64,000 bases of DNA from Oscillospiraceae bacterium. GTDB taxonomy: Bacteria; Bacillota; Clostridia; Christensenellales; QALW01. The stretch's first letter is position 1. The number at the start of each line of letters is the position of its first letter. Position numbers and translations under genes: made by a program. Below the pieces are notes generated by a model. The model worked only from the letters and a program-made list of their open reading frames with translations, had not been told where the DNA came from and searched no databases. Below, piece after piece: positions 38,783-47,610 of this stretch. Location of the stretch: positions 1,558,001 through 1,622,000 of the forward strand of contig CP091722.1 of NCBI GenBank assembly GCA_022009755.1, written 5' to 3'.

Positions 38783-39696
38783 TTACAAGGAGGAGAGTTT
38801 GGTGAACATATCGTAAAACACGGGGTTGCGGTATACAAAGGCGGCGCTGAGTATGAAATGGCGGGTATTGTCCAAGCTGAAGGTATGCTCCCGCGTAAGT
38901 ATCGGGCTGTGCATCGGAAACGCCGGCACCCAGTCCGGGCAGATAAGCCGCGCTATGGCGGCAATATCCCATATTTCCTTGCTCCATGCAAAATGGTTTC
39001 GGAATAGGCTTCAAAGCGCTCCGTAAGCATATCGCACAGGGAGTTTTTGCCCGAAAGCTCTTTTTTAAGCTCGGCAAGGGTGGTGAGCAGGTGCGACGAC
39101 ACCGTCATGGCAGGAATGTGGACAAGAGCGCAGCCGGAATCAAACAGCACCTGCGCGGCGTAAATGTCCCCGCTGAGATTGAACTCCCGCGCCTGTGGCC
39201 AGTATGTCGGATTGCCGCCCAGCCATACTATAACCGTTGTTTTCATTATCTCGGGATCCAGCAAAAGCGCGGAGGCTATATCGGTGGCCGCCGCTATGCC
39301 CACAACATAAAGCGGATTTTCCGGGGTATGCGCCCGCGCGCGGCGTATGATATCCCGCGCCGCCGGGCTGTCCACCGGCTCAAGCGGCGCCCGCATATAT
39401 TGCCGGGAGCCGTCAAAAATCGGCACCCTTCCGTAATCTCCCAAACGCGCAAGCAGCCGCTGTGCCTCCTCGCGGCTTTTATCCACCCCGTCCGAAGGGG
39501 AGATAACGCGGTCATTGAAAAACGGGGCGGCATATACGGCCTCCACCTTAAGCCTCGGGCGGGAAAGCAGAGCGTATGCAACGGCAAACTGATCGTCCAC
39601 CTCGTTGAAGGTGTCGGTATCGATGACAACATCCAAGCATTCATTCCTTGCCTGCAGAAGCATAAGCCGCTGCTGAGGCGTCAATTCAAAAAGCAT
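38783..39696 (-). CDS. Inosine-uridine preferring nucleoside hydrolase (frameshifted)
   Basis: About 304 residues when repaired. The Ca-binding Asp cluster is DVVIDTDTFNEVDDQFA (usual DTDPGxDD varied to DTDTFNEVDDQ). Later are LYVVGIAAATDIASALLLDPEI and, after the break, HFAWSKEIWDIAAIARLICPDWV, the conserved WDxxAV-type region. It hydrolyses ribonucleosides to base and ribose. The break at about 39000 needs one more A (GAAAACC); without repair the protein stops about 57 residues early. ATG 39696 has no strong ribosome site; a start at MLLQARNE is possible. Confidence 0.83.
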
Positions 39697-39801
39697 ATGT
39701 TTCTCTGACTGCGGGCATACCGCAGCTTCTCCTGATTATTACGGGGACTTCGCCGCAGACAAAGCACGGCTTTCGTCCCCGTACGGAATTATAGCATGCG
39801 G

Positions 39802-39836
39802 AAAAAGCCGCAGTCAACGCTGCGGCTTTAGAGAAA
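39802..39836. terminator. Bidirectional terminator
   Basis: GCCGCAG and CTGCGGC arms, flanked by AAAAA on the left and TTTA on the right. On the minus strand it has five T and would terminate the dehydrogenase gene. Confidence 0.7.
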
Positions 39837-39971
39837 AGCTATATATCCATATAAATATTATATAAACCCCCGTTATAAAAAACAAAACCCCTGCGCCTTG
39901 GGAGGGCAGGGGGTAGGCGCCGCGCCGCATGCGCGGATGCTGTGTTTGCGCTGCGGCTTTCAAGCGCCTTT

Positions 39972-40997
39972 TCACCAATACATCCCCATGGGATAGGTGA
40001 GATATTCATTTGGCTCCAGCTGATCGGCGGTGACATACCCGGCAGGCGCGCGCAGCAGACCGGGCAGCCGGTTTACTATGGTAGCGCAGGTGTGCTCCAC
40101 CGTTGCGGGCTTTACAACATGGAACTCGGTGTCCGGCTCGCCGGAGATCTTCCAGTCGCACATATCGCCGTCGTCGGGGCCGTATACCTTGCCGATGGTC
40201 TCCTCTTCAATGGTTATGCCCTGCATGGTCTCTATGGTCACCACGGCGGACATGCCGATGCACCGTCCTGCCTTTATGGTTCTGCCCAGAGTCTGGGAAT
40301 AAATATCGCTGTTTATAATGCAGGGCACATGCTTCTGCTCAATGGATTTTACGGTAAGCCCCAGCTTATTGCAGAGGGCTTCGCTGGCATTCCATGCATA
40401 GGACGGCTCAAATTCCTCGGGATGCGCGATTTTCTGCTCAAACTCCTCCGGGGTAAGATCGCAGCCGTGTGCGTTTGCCAGCGCCAGCCCGTACTCATCG
40501 ACATTGTAGCTGTATGCGCCCTTTATCTTGGTTATTCTGTTGCAGCCGCCGGCCACAAGAGCCACCATGTTTATCCAGAAGATATCCTGCATGCCGCTTC
40601 CGGTAACGGTGCAGCCGTTTTCCTTTGCCAGTGCGTCAAGACGGTTTATCTGCGCAGCGGCGGTGGTCCACGGATAAATTGCCTCCTCGCAGGTGGTTAT
40701 AACATTTATGCCGCGTGAAACGCATTTTTCCACATGGTCATAGATATCCCCTATGAAGCTGAACAGCGTAACGATGGCCACATCCGCATCGCACTGATCC
40801 AGCACGCTGTCGGCATCGTTTGAGATGATCACGCCCGTCTTTACGCCAAGGCCGGCAAAATCGCCGACATCCTGCCCCACGACCGCAGGGTTTACATCGA
40901 TGGCTCCCACTATCTGAGCGCCGTGCTCGTGAAGATAACGAAGGATATACTTGCTCATTTTACCGCAGCCATACTGCACAACCTTGATTTTTTCCAT
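39972..40997 (-). CDS. 2,4-diaminopentanoate dehydrogenase-like oxidoreductase
   Basis: 341 residues. The N-terminal Rossmann fold starts VVQYGCGKMSKYILRYL (GxGxM type); CEEAIYPW and SGMQDIFWINMVALVAGGC follow. These match the dihydrodipicolinate-reductase-like family that includes 2,4-diaminopentanoate dehydrogenase of anaerobic ornithine breakdown. The rest of that pathway is absent here, so the true substrate may be another amino-acid derivative. ATG 40997 has GGAGG. It lies just downstream of a MerR-type regulator on the same strand. Confidence 0.75.
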   Translation of the reverse strand: MEKIKVVQYGCGKMSKYILRYLHEHGAQIVGAIDVNPAVVGQDVGDFAGLGVKTGVIISNDADSVLDQCDADVAIVTLFSFIGDIYDHVEKCVSRGINVITTCEEAIYPWTTAAAQINRLDALAKENGCTVTGSGMQDIFWINMVALVAGGCNRITKIKGAYSYNVDEYGLALANAHGCDLTPEEFEQKIAHPEEFEPSYAWNASEALCNKLGLTVKSIEQKHVPCIINSDIYSQTLGRTIKAGRCIGMSAVVTIETMQGITIEEETIGKVYGPDDGDMCDWKISGEPDTEFHVVKPATVEHTCATIVNRLPGLLRAPAGYVTADQLEPNEYLTYPMGMYW

Positions 40998-41105
40998 GAA
41001 ATACGCCTCCTGACTGATGATGATTTTATTTTTCGGCATTTATGCCCTGTGATTATAGTATAAACTCTCATCATGGTTTATAGTCAAGAAATTTTGAAAA
41101 CTATT

Positions 41106-41950
41106 TTATTTATCGAATCTTACCGGAACCTGAAGGCGCAGGAACATGCTGCGCCGGCTGTCGTCAAAAATATTGAATTCCGTCATGATCTCGCAGAAAT
41201 AATCGCCGCATATTTCCCAGTTCTGCTCTTTGCAATGGCAAAGCAGCCTGCTTGCATAGTCGGTTTCCTCTTCAAAGCTGTCAAGATATATGCAGGCGTA
41301 CATGCTGCTGTCCACAACCGAGATTTCAGGCATGGCGCGCAGATCGCGGTGGCTTACAAATACAAACACATCCTTCGGCACAAATCTTCCCGATATAAAG
41401 CCTCCTTTTCAATGGAGGTGCCTATATTATATGAATGTACCCGCGAAAAGCCGCGCTCCGCAAGCACCTTGCGCAGCGTTACCAGCTCCCCTTCAAACGC
41501 TCGCAGCCCTTCTTTATAGAAATCCGTTCTGCATGCCGTTGCGCAAATATACCGACGATCGATATATTCCAGCACTACAACCCCCTTGAGCGGTGCTTTC
41601 CGATAGCGCTCTATTGACGCAATGGCGCGCTCCACGGCATCGTGCTGCGAACGCAGGGCGCGCATCTGGCGGTGCAGCTGCTCATTTTTCCGCGCCAGAA
41701 TGGTTTCTATAAGCACTATGTCCTCCTTTTTAAGCACGCTGCCTATTTCCGTCAGGCTCATTCCCAGCTCCTTCATATAGGCTATCATATCAAGGCGCGC
41801 ATTCTGCGCAATGTCATAATAGCGATATCCGGTTTCGGGGTCCTTGTACTTGGGCTTTAACAGCCCCAACCCGTCATAAAGGCGCAGCGTTGCCACAGTC
41901 AGATGGCTCATTTGCGCCATTTTTCCTATTGAAATCAGCTCCTTATCCAT
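41106..41950 (-). CDS. MerR-family transcriptional regulator with effector-binding domain (frameshifted)
   Basis: About 281 residues. N-terminal MerR winged helix: SIGKMAQMSHLTVATLRLYDGLGLLKPKYKDPETGYRYYD, then a coiled-coil (IETILARKNEQLHRQMRALRSQHD) and a GyrI/BltR-like effector domain. The break near 41380 needs one more T (GATTTTGTG, coding DFVPKDVFVFVS). It probably responds to a small hydrophobic or amine compound. Likely controls the downstream dehydrogenase. Confidence 0.83.
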
Positions 41951-42066
41951 GCTTTCCCTCCCGAAACTCTGTTCCTGCTTTAGAGTTTAACAAAGTAATG
42001 CTCCTGCGTCAAGAGGGTAGGCGCGCATTTTTTCACCTTTTCTTAATTTTGCAGCCTGTCCGAATC

Positions 42067-42129
42067 GTTTTGCCGCAGGCAACCCCCGTTTTGCCGCAGG
42101 CAATCCCCGTTTTGCCGTAAGCAATCCCG
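42067..42129. repeat. Three tandem 21-base repeats
   Basis: GTTTTGCCGCAGGCAAYCCCC repeated three times with small changes. It lies outside the mobile element in the run-on part of the recombinase frame, where it would encode a LPAAKRG repeat. Confidence 0.75.
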
Positions 42130-42327
42130 GCGCCGCAGGCAAAGCGGCGGCAAAAAGCATATCCGCAATTTTTACGGTTTCGTGTTGCATTTCGTGTTGC
42201 ATTTTTATATTTGTGCTGTCTTTCGTGCTGTCTTTTGGGCAAAAATACTGCTTTTTATGTAAATATTTTTTGTTTTGCGAAAGGATAAGAATCGCCGCAA
42301 ACCGCGATATACAGGGGAAATAAGCAA

Positions 42328-42350
42328 AAACGCCGCAAGTGCGGCGTTTT
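42328..42350. terminator. Bidirectional terminator at the left junction
   Basis: AAAAACGCCGC and GCGGCGTTTT arms with a short loop. On the minus strand it directly follows the tRNA-like CTCCACCA end, as a tRNA gene terminator would. Confidence 0.7.
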
Positions 42351-42354
42351 GTGA

Positions 42355-42363
42355 TTGGTGGAG
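42355..42363. repeat. Candidate attachment-site copy, left
   Basis: TTGGTGGAG (minus strand CTCCACCAA), identical to 58295-58303 at the end of tRNA-Ala. The adjoining minus-strand sequence CACCCCTGCTCCACCA resembles a tRNA T-stem, acceptor strand and CCA. Confidence 0.4.
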
Positions 42364-43770
42364 CAGGGGTGCTCAAGGATGAACACCCCTCCGAGGCACC
42401 ACCGCTGCCTTCAAATACAGATTCTATATCATCCAGCGGGATATTGTCAATACTTAGCGGCTTCTTGCTGGCGTTGATGATGAGGGTAAAGTGGTCGTCA
42501 TACAGGTAGATGGAATGAACAAAGATATTGATGATGGCCCGGCGCTTATTTACATCGTCAGAGGGCATTTCACAGACATAGTCCAGAAAGGCTAAAATCT
42601 GCGCCTCGGTCAGCGTAATCTTCTTGTTTTCCTCGATAGCGAGTTGCGCCTCTAAGTCTGCCTTTTCTGCTATGCGCTTGTTGAGCCGCTCCGTCAGCAT
42701 CTCCACGGCCCGCCCCTGCTCAATGGCCTTCCAAAGATTTTCAATGGCCGTATCCACCTCTCGGATCGCGTTTTTCAGCGCCTTGGCTGTCAGGTTGTCC
42801 GGGCTTTTGGCGCACTCCTCAGCCACCTTCTTGGCAATAAACCGTATCTTCTCCTCGGTCAGCATTTTCAAACACTCGTTGACCACACGGTCCTCAATGT
42901 AAGACTTGCTGACGATCTTCTTGCCGCACTTTTTCCTGCGGGCATTCTTGCACATATAGTAGTGATATTGCCTGCCGGTCTTGCTGGTGCCGCCGTAGCC
43001 CACCATCATTTCCTTGCAGTGTCCGCAGAACAGCTTTGTGGTCAGCAGATATTCGCCCTCACCGTGAGTTCGGGCCGGCGCATTTTTGTTCTTGTTCATC
43101 ATCGATTGCACCCGGTAAAACAAGTCATCGTCCAAAATGCGAGGCATTCCGCCGGGTGTTTCCTTTCCTTTGTAAAGATAGACGCCGATATAGCGCTTGT
43201 TGCTGAGCAGGTGGCTGAGACTGTTGGGGCTGAATTCCTTGCCGAGAGAGGTCTTGACCCTGCGCCGTTTCAGATCCCGGACGATCTCCGCTTTCGTCTC
43301 GCCGCTGGCGTAGCGCTCATAAATCTCACGGACAACGGCGGCTTCCTCCTCATCCACATAGAACCGCCGCTCGGCATCGACCTTGAAGCCTAGGCCGGGG
43401 TTGCTGCCATTAGACAGGCACTTTTCGGCATTGATGGCCATACCCCGATGGATCTTCTGAGAAAGCTCCACGGAATAATATTCCGCCATACTTTCCAGAA
43501 CGCCCTCCACCAAGATGCCGGAAGCATCATCGGTAATATTCTCTTTTGCAGATAATACTCTGACGCCGTTTTTCTTGAGTTTTGCTTTATAAATGGCACT
43601 GTCATATCGGTTGCGGGCGAAGCGGTCAAGCTGATACACAAGTACACCCTCAAAGGTGTGTTTATCGCTGTCTGCAATCATCCTTTGAAAATCAGCACGG
43701 TTATCGGCGCGCGCGGTAGTATGAACATCCGCATCTCGGATGCTCGAAAACTCCTTGTGAAATTGGTTGG
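42360..43770 (-). pseudogene. Large serine recombinase lacking its N-terminus
   Basis: The visible frame begins around DVHTTARADNRADFQRMIADSD; the first 40-60 residues, which carry the catalytic serine and the YxRxSxxQ motif, are missing, and a TAA lies upstream in frame. What remains includes the catalytic-domain DRFARNRYDS, the recombinase domain (GLGFKVDAERRFYVD), the zinc-ribbon (LFCGHCKEMMVGYGG) and a coiled-coil. The frame runs on into 41987 through flanking DNA, so the true C-terminus is probably near 42360 at the element edge. Related to but distinct from the intact recombinase at 44.3-45.8 kb. Not expected to be active. Confidence 0.8.
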
Positions 43771-43820
43771 CACAGGCAGTGTTTTAACACGTGAAGACCT
43801 ATAGGCAGACAATATATGAT

Positions 43821-44111
43821 TTATTCAGAAACAAAAACAAGGTGCTGATTGCTAAACGCTTGTATATGGTTGTTACTGCACCGATTGTTAAAAAGAGTCA
43901 CTACCGCACCTGTGTTCAGCTTGCCGGTAATAATCGGTTGTGTGCCATAACTTTTTCCGAAAAATGATTTCGAGTTTACTTCCTTTATTAGACTTAAAAG
44001 TATAGTACCATTTTGCTTATTATAAATCAATTCTCCCGATATTGGTTCATCTAAAATTTGAAACACTCCCGTGTAATGCCTATCAATATCAATATCAATA
44101 TTTTCCCACAT
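43821..44111 (-). pseudogene. Truncated protein resembling the N-terminal domain of ApeA-type defence proteins
   Basis: 96 residues with a good ribosome site (AAGGAGAA). The pattern YTGVFQILDEPISGELIYNKQNGTILLSLIKE...PIITGKLNTGAVVTLFNNRC resembles the beta-rich N-terminal domain found in ApeA-like anti-phage proteins, which normally continue into a HEPN nuclease domain. Here the frame ends shortly afterwards, next to the truncated recombinase, so the effector half is absent. The family match is by eye and uncertain. Confidence 0.4.
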
Positions 44112-44253
44112 AAATAGTTCTCCTTATTTCGTGTACACTCAATACTATTCTGTATTTTATTACTACAGATATTGGCTTGATTTTCAAATGACTTGCTTAT
44201 ATGTAAAACCGCCACCTTAGAACCTAATCTAAGATGGCGGTTTCTGTTTCGTA

Positions 44254-45783
44254 TTAGAGCATCACCTTTACGGCAAAGCCGCCGCTGAAGAAATAGGTGT
44301 TCGTCCAATACCTGTTTGGTGGAGTAGCCCCATCAAAATCCGAACTCAGTGCCGACGCGATCTCGTCAAGTGAGATCGTCTGCGTCCCGTGCTGATAGTT
44401 ATAGGTCAATACAAGTTTGTCATCGAACACATACACCGAATTCACGAATGTGTCAATCAGGCGTTTCTGAAAATCCCGGTTTTCCGAATCGCCGTGACGG
44501 AATTGTTCAAACCATGCCGTCATCTGTTCGCGGGTAAGCTTCGGCTTTTGCAGCTCGGCAGTCTGGATATTGACGAGAATTTCTTCCTTCTGCGCTTCCA
44601 GCTCTTCAAGCCGCTGCTTGGTAGACGGCGTGAAAATGCCCTGCTCGATTGCTTTCAGAATGTTTCCAATGGAGGACTCGGTTTCCGCAAGCTGTGAGCG
44701 AAGCGCAGGGGTTGTTGTGTCTTCCTGCTCCTGCATAACAAGAATTGCGTCAATGAGCCTGTTAATCTTCTCTTCATCCATGACGCGCTGCATGGTCAGG
44801 CGGACAACAACACGTTCAATCCAGTCTTTGCGAACAGCCTTCTTGTCGCAATCCTTCAGGCGCTTCGCACCGCCGCATTTGTAATAATAGTGCATAGCGC
44901 CAGTATGGCTCTTGCCGCTTTCACCAACCATCATGCGCTTACACTTGCCGCAGAACAGCTTTGTTGTCAGCAGATAGTCCTCTTTTGCTTTTGCCATCGC
45001 GGGAGCATGGCGGTTCTTCTCCATGCGTTCCTGCACACGGTTGAACAAGTCTTCCGGAACGATAGCAGGAACGCCGCCCTCAATCACAACGTCCTGATAA
45101 CGATACTCGCCAATGTATTTGCGGTTTTTCAGCAGAGAGCTGAAACTATTGATATTGAAGGGCTGTCCCCTTTTCGTTTTAAGTCCGCGGGCATTGAAAT
45201 CCTCAACAATAGAACGAACCGATTTGCCGTCAGCATACTTCTCAAATACCTCAACCACTAATGGCGCAGTCGTAGGATCGATCACAAGCTTCTGTGCTTT
45301 CTTGTCCAACAGATAGCCGAGCGGAACGCCACCGCCGTTGTTTTTCCCTTTCAGCGCGTTCTCTTTCTGTCCGCGATGGATTTTCTCTGATAGTTCAGCA
45401 GAATAGAACTCGGCATAGCCCTCCAGCATTGCTTCCAGAATAATACCCTCCGGGCCTTCGGAGATATGCTCTTTCGCAGAAATAACCTTTACGCCGTTCT
45501 TTTTCAGAATGTGCTTGTAGTGAGCGCTGTCGTAACGGTCGCGGGAAAAGCGGTCGAGCTTCCATACAAGCACAATCTCGAACAACTCTTTTGCGCTGTC
45601 CTTGATCATGTGCTGGAACTCCGGTCGATCTGCTGTTTTTGCAGATAATGCCCGGTCAATATACGTTCCAACAATGGTCATGTTGTTGCGTTCAGCATAT
45701 TCCCGGCACTCGCGGAGCTGACCTTCAATGGATTCCTCGCGCTGGCTGTCAGAGGAATAGCGGGCATAAATGACAGCGTTCAT
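44254..45783 (-). CDS. Large serine recombinase
   Basis: 509 residues, intact. Catalytic region ARYSSDSQREESIEGQ (catalytic Ser about residue 10), DRFSRDRYDS, recombinase domain, zinc-ribbon LFCGKCKRMMVGE, coiled-coil. It catalyses site-specific integration and excision through a phosphoserine link. Its ATG overlaps the end of the DUF1016 gene (ATGA), so it is the last gene of an XRE-DUF1016-recombinase operon. It is the most likely mobility enzyme of the island. Confidence 0.93.
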   Translation of the reverse strand: MNAVIYARYSSDSQREESIEGQLRECREYAERNNMTIVGTYIDRALSAKTADRPEFQHMIKDSAKELFEIVLVWKLDRFSRDRYDSAHYKHILKKNGVKVISAKEHISEGPEGIILEAMLEGYAEFYSAELSEKIHRGQKENALKGKNNGGGVPLGYLLDKKAQKLVIDPTTAPLVVEVFEKYADGKSVRSIVEDFNARGLKTKRGQPFNINSFSSLLKNRKYIGEYRYQDVVIEGGVPAIVPEDLFNRVQERMEKNRHAPAMAKAKEDYLLTTKLFCGKCKRMMVGESGKSHTGAMHYYYKCGGAKRLKDCDKKAVRKDWIERVVVRLTMQRVMDEEKINRLIDAILVMQEQEDTTTPALRSQLAETESSIGNILKAIEQGIFTPSTKQRLEELEAQKEEILVNIQTAELQKPKLTREQMTAWFEQFRHGDSENRDFQKRLIDTFVNSVYVFDDKLVLTYNYQHGTQTISLDEIASALSSDFDGATPPNRYWTNTYFFSGGFAVKVML

Positions 45784-46801
45784 TCTTCATCACCCTCGTT
45801 GCCTTCGCCGCTTTCCAGCGCAAGCTCTGTCAGTTCACGCAGCTTGTTTGTAGAAGCGTCTTGTCGGGAAGACAAAGCCGATAATCTGCAACAAGTGTGG
45901 GCGACATACTGCGGCTTAAAGCATATTCGACAACTGCGTTGTCCTTGCTGGCGCAAAGGATAACACCTACGCTTGGATTTTCATTTGGCTTCTTCACATC
46001 ACGGTCAAGTGCTTCGAGATAAAAATTGATTTGCCCGATGTGTTCCGGCTTGAATTTTCCGATTTTCAGTTCAATCGGGACAAGGCAGGAAAGCGCACGG
46101 TTATAAAACAGCAAGTCGATGAAGAAATCTGTATTGCCGACCTGAACACGGTACTCCTCACCGATAAAGGTAAAGTCCCGACCAAATTCAAGTATAAACT
46201 GCTTCAGATTTTCGATGATTGCTTTACGGAGATTCTTTTCAGAAAATTGCTCCGGCAAGTCCAGAAACTCAAGCACATAGGTATCGAGGATGCTTTCACG
46301 CACATCATGCGAAACGGATTCAGGCATCGGCTTCTTGGCAGAAATCATTGAACGCTCATAGTACGATGTGCCGATCTGACGCTCCAACTCGCGTTTGGAA
46401 TAATGTTCCTTCGCACAGAGCGCCATGTAAAAATGCCGTTCATCTGCCGTCTTGGAGCCAGACATAATAAGCAGATGGTTTGTCCAGCTGATTTGTGTCA
46501 CCAGTGGTGTCACAAATTCATCGTCCTTGTAAGTCTCGTAGAATTGCTTCATACGATAGAGACCGCGACGATTGAAACCTTTGATGTTGGGGTTCTCTTG
46601 CGCAATGTATGCGGCAACTTCGTCAATGATCTTATCGCCAAAGCTTGATGCAGAACAAAGCTCTGACAAATACGCACCGACGCTCCAATACATCTGAATA
46701 AGCTCTGCATTGACCGCTTTCATGGCGCGGCTGCGGGCGTTATCGATGATATGGATGACCTCGTCAAACTGTCCCGGATTATGGGTTAATTCACTGCTCA
46801 T
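45780..46801 (-). CDS. DUF1016 (YhcG-type) PD-(D/E)XK nuclease-domain protein (frameshifted)
   Basis: About 340 residues after repair. N-terminal helical domain (AVNAELIQMYWSVGAYLSE) and C-terminal nuclease-like domain: FIDLLFYNRALSCLVPIELKIGKFKPEHIGQINFYL, showing the D-(x)n-ELK catalytic pattern. Family members occur in mobile elements and restriction loci; roles in DNA repair or transposition are inferred only. The break near 45860 lacks one A; repair gives LLQNKLRELTELALE and an end overlapping the recombinase ATG. GGAGGCG precedes ATG 46801, which overlaps the XRE stop. Confidence 0.88.
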
Positions 46802-47154
46802 GTCTTCGCCTCCCCCAGCATTTTCAGCATCGCTTCTTTCAGTTTTTCGTTCATCGGTGATTCCGGATCGAAGCACATCTCAACGAACTTCCTCAGTTCA
46901 GGATTGTTCGCGTCAACCGGAGGTTTTGCCTCATACAGCTTGCCGTGCGGGTCATCGCAGCGGGCAAAAATATAGTCCATTGAAACGTCAAAATAGTCCG
47001 CATACTTGCGCAGAAGCTCAACAGTCGGCGTTGCCTGACCGTTTTCATAGCGGTTGATGCTGGACTGCGTAGAGCCGATCACGTCGGCAAATTTTGATTG
47101 GGATAAGCCAATTCCTTCCCGCAATGCGCGAAGACGCATACCCAGTTGTTTCAT
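46798..47154 (-). CDS. XRE-family DNA-binding regulator
   Basis: 118 residues. Helix-turn-helix: LRALREGIGLSQSKFADVIGSTQSSINRYENGQATPTVELL, followed by a C-terminal helical part. GGAGGTTAAAGAGC precedes the ATG. The promoter just upstream overlaps a 9-base inverted repeat, so it likely represses its own operon with DUF1016 and the recombinase. Confidence 0.9.
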   Translation of the reverse strand: MKQLGMRLRALREGIGLSQSKFADVIGSTQSSINRYENGQATPTVELLRKYADYFDVSMDYIFARCDDPHGKLYEAKPPVDANNPELRKFVEMCFDPESPMNEKLKEAMLKMLGEAKT

Positions 47155-47184
47155 GCTCTTTAACCTCCAATTCGGGTTAAGTAT

Positions 47185-47224
47185 AGTATAATCAAAATCC
47201 GAGCAGATGTCAACCCGGATTTTG
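47185..47224 (-). promoter_or_regulatory. XRE operon promoter with inverted-repeat operator
   Basis: Minus-strand TTGACA (47208-47213) and TATACT (47185-47190), spacing 17. CAAAATCCG (47193-47201) and CGGATTTTG (47216-47224) form a perfect inverted repeat with 14 bases between, flanking the -35. Confidence 0.85.
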
Positions 47225-47336
47225 AAGAACTTGCGCGATTTGCTGTGTAATATAAGTTTATCTTCTTACATATAATAGCTCTGAACTTCATTGAAATCTA
47301 AAACCATTTTAAGTCATTGGGAGAGCGTAACAAAGC

Positions 47337-47561
47337 ATGAAATTATATTCTGTTACAATCCGCGGAATAAAATTTTATTTTGAAGCACAGATATCCGACG
47401 AACAATATAAACTCGTCGATAAAATGTGTGAAACAATTCAAGAAGAGAGCCAAAAGTACTGTGCAGAAGACATTTTTTCTCTATTTACCAATAGGATATT
47501 GACAGAAACAAATATCCCCGTGACTCCAGTTCGAATCAGCCATGTGTTCAGGATAGACTAA
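47337..47561 (+). CDS. Small hypothetical protein, 74 residues
   Basis: Begins MKLYSVTIRGIKFYFEAQISDEQYKLVDKMCETIQEES; contains a mixed alpha/beta pattern and no recognised motif. The ribosome site (GGGAG) is weak and distant. It is oriented opposite to the rest of the island and is AT-rich. Could be genuine, moderate support only. Confidence 0.5.
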   Translation: MKLYSVTIRGIKFYFEAQISDEQYKLVDKMCETIQEESQKYCAEDIFSLFTNRILTETNIPVTPVRISHVFRID

Positions 47562-47565
47562 TTTC

Positions 47566-47605
47566 CCCTATCGTGATCAATTTGTGATTGATCCGCTAGG
47601 GGGAA
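47566..47605. terminator. Bidirectional hairpin between convergent genes
   Basis: CCCCTA, GATCAAT and their complements form an imperfect long stem around TTG. It separates the 74-residue gene from the DGQHR gene. Confidence 0.5.
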
Positions 47606-47610
47606 TCATC

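Noticed and set aside
41987..42350. C-terminal extension of the first recombinase as a real domain
   Set aside because: It passes through a tRNA-like end and a terminator into a short DNA repeat; no family homologue should contain that, so it is a run-on frame.
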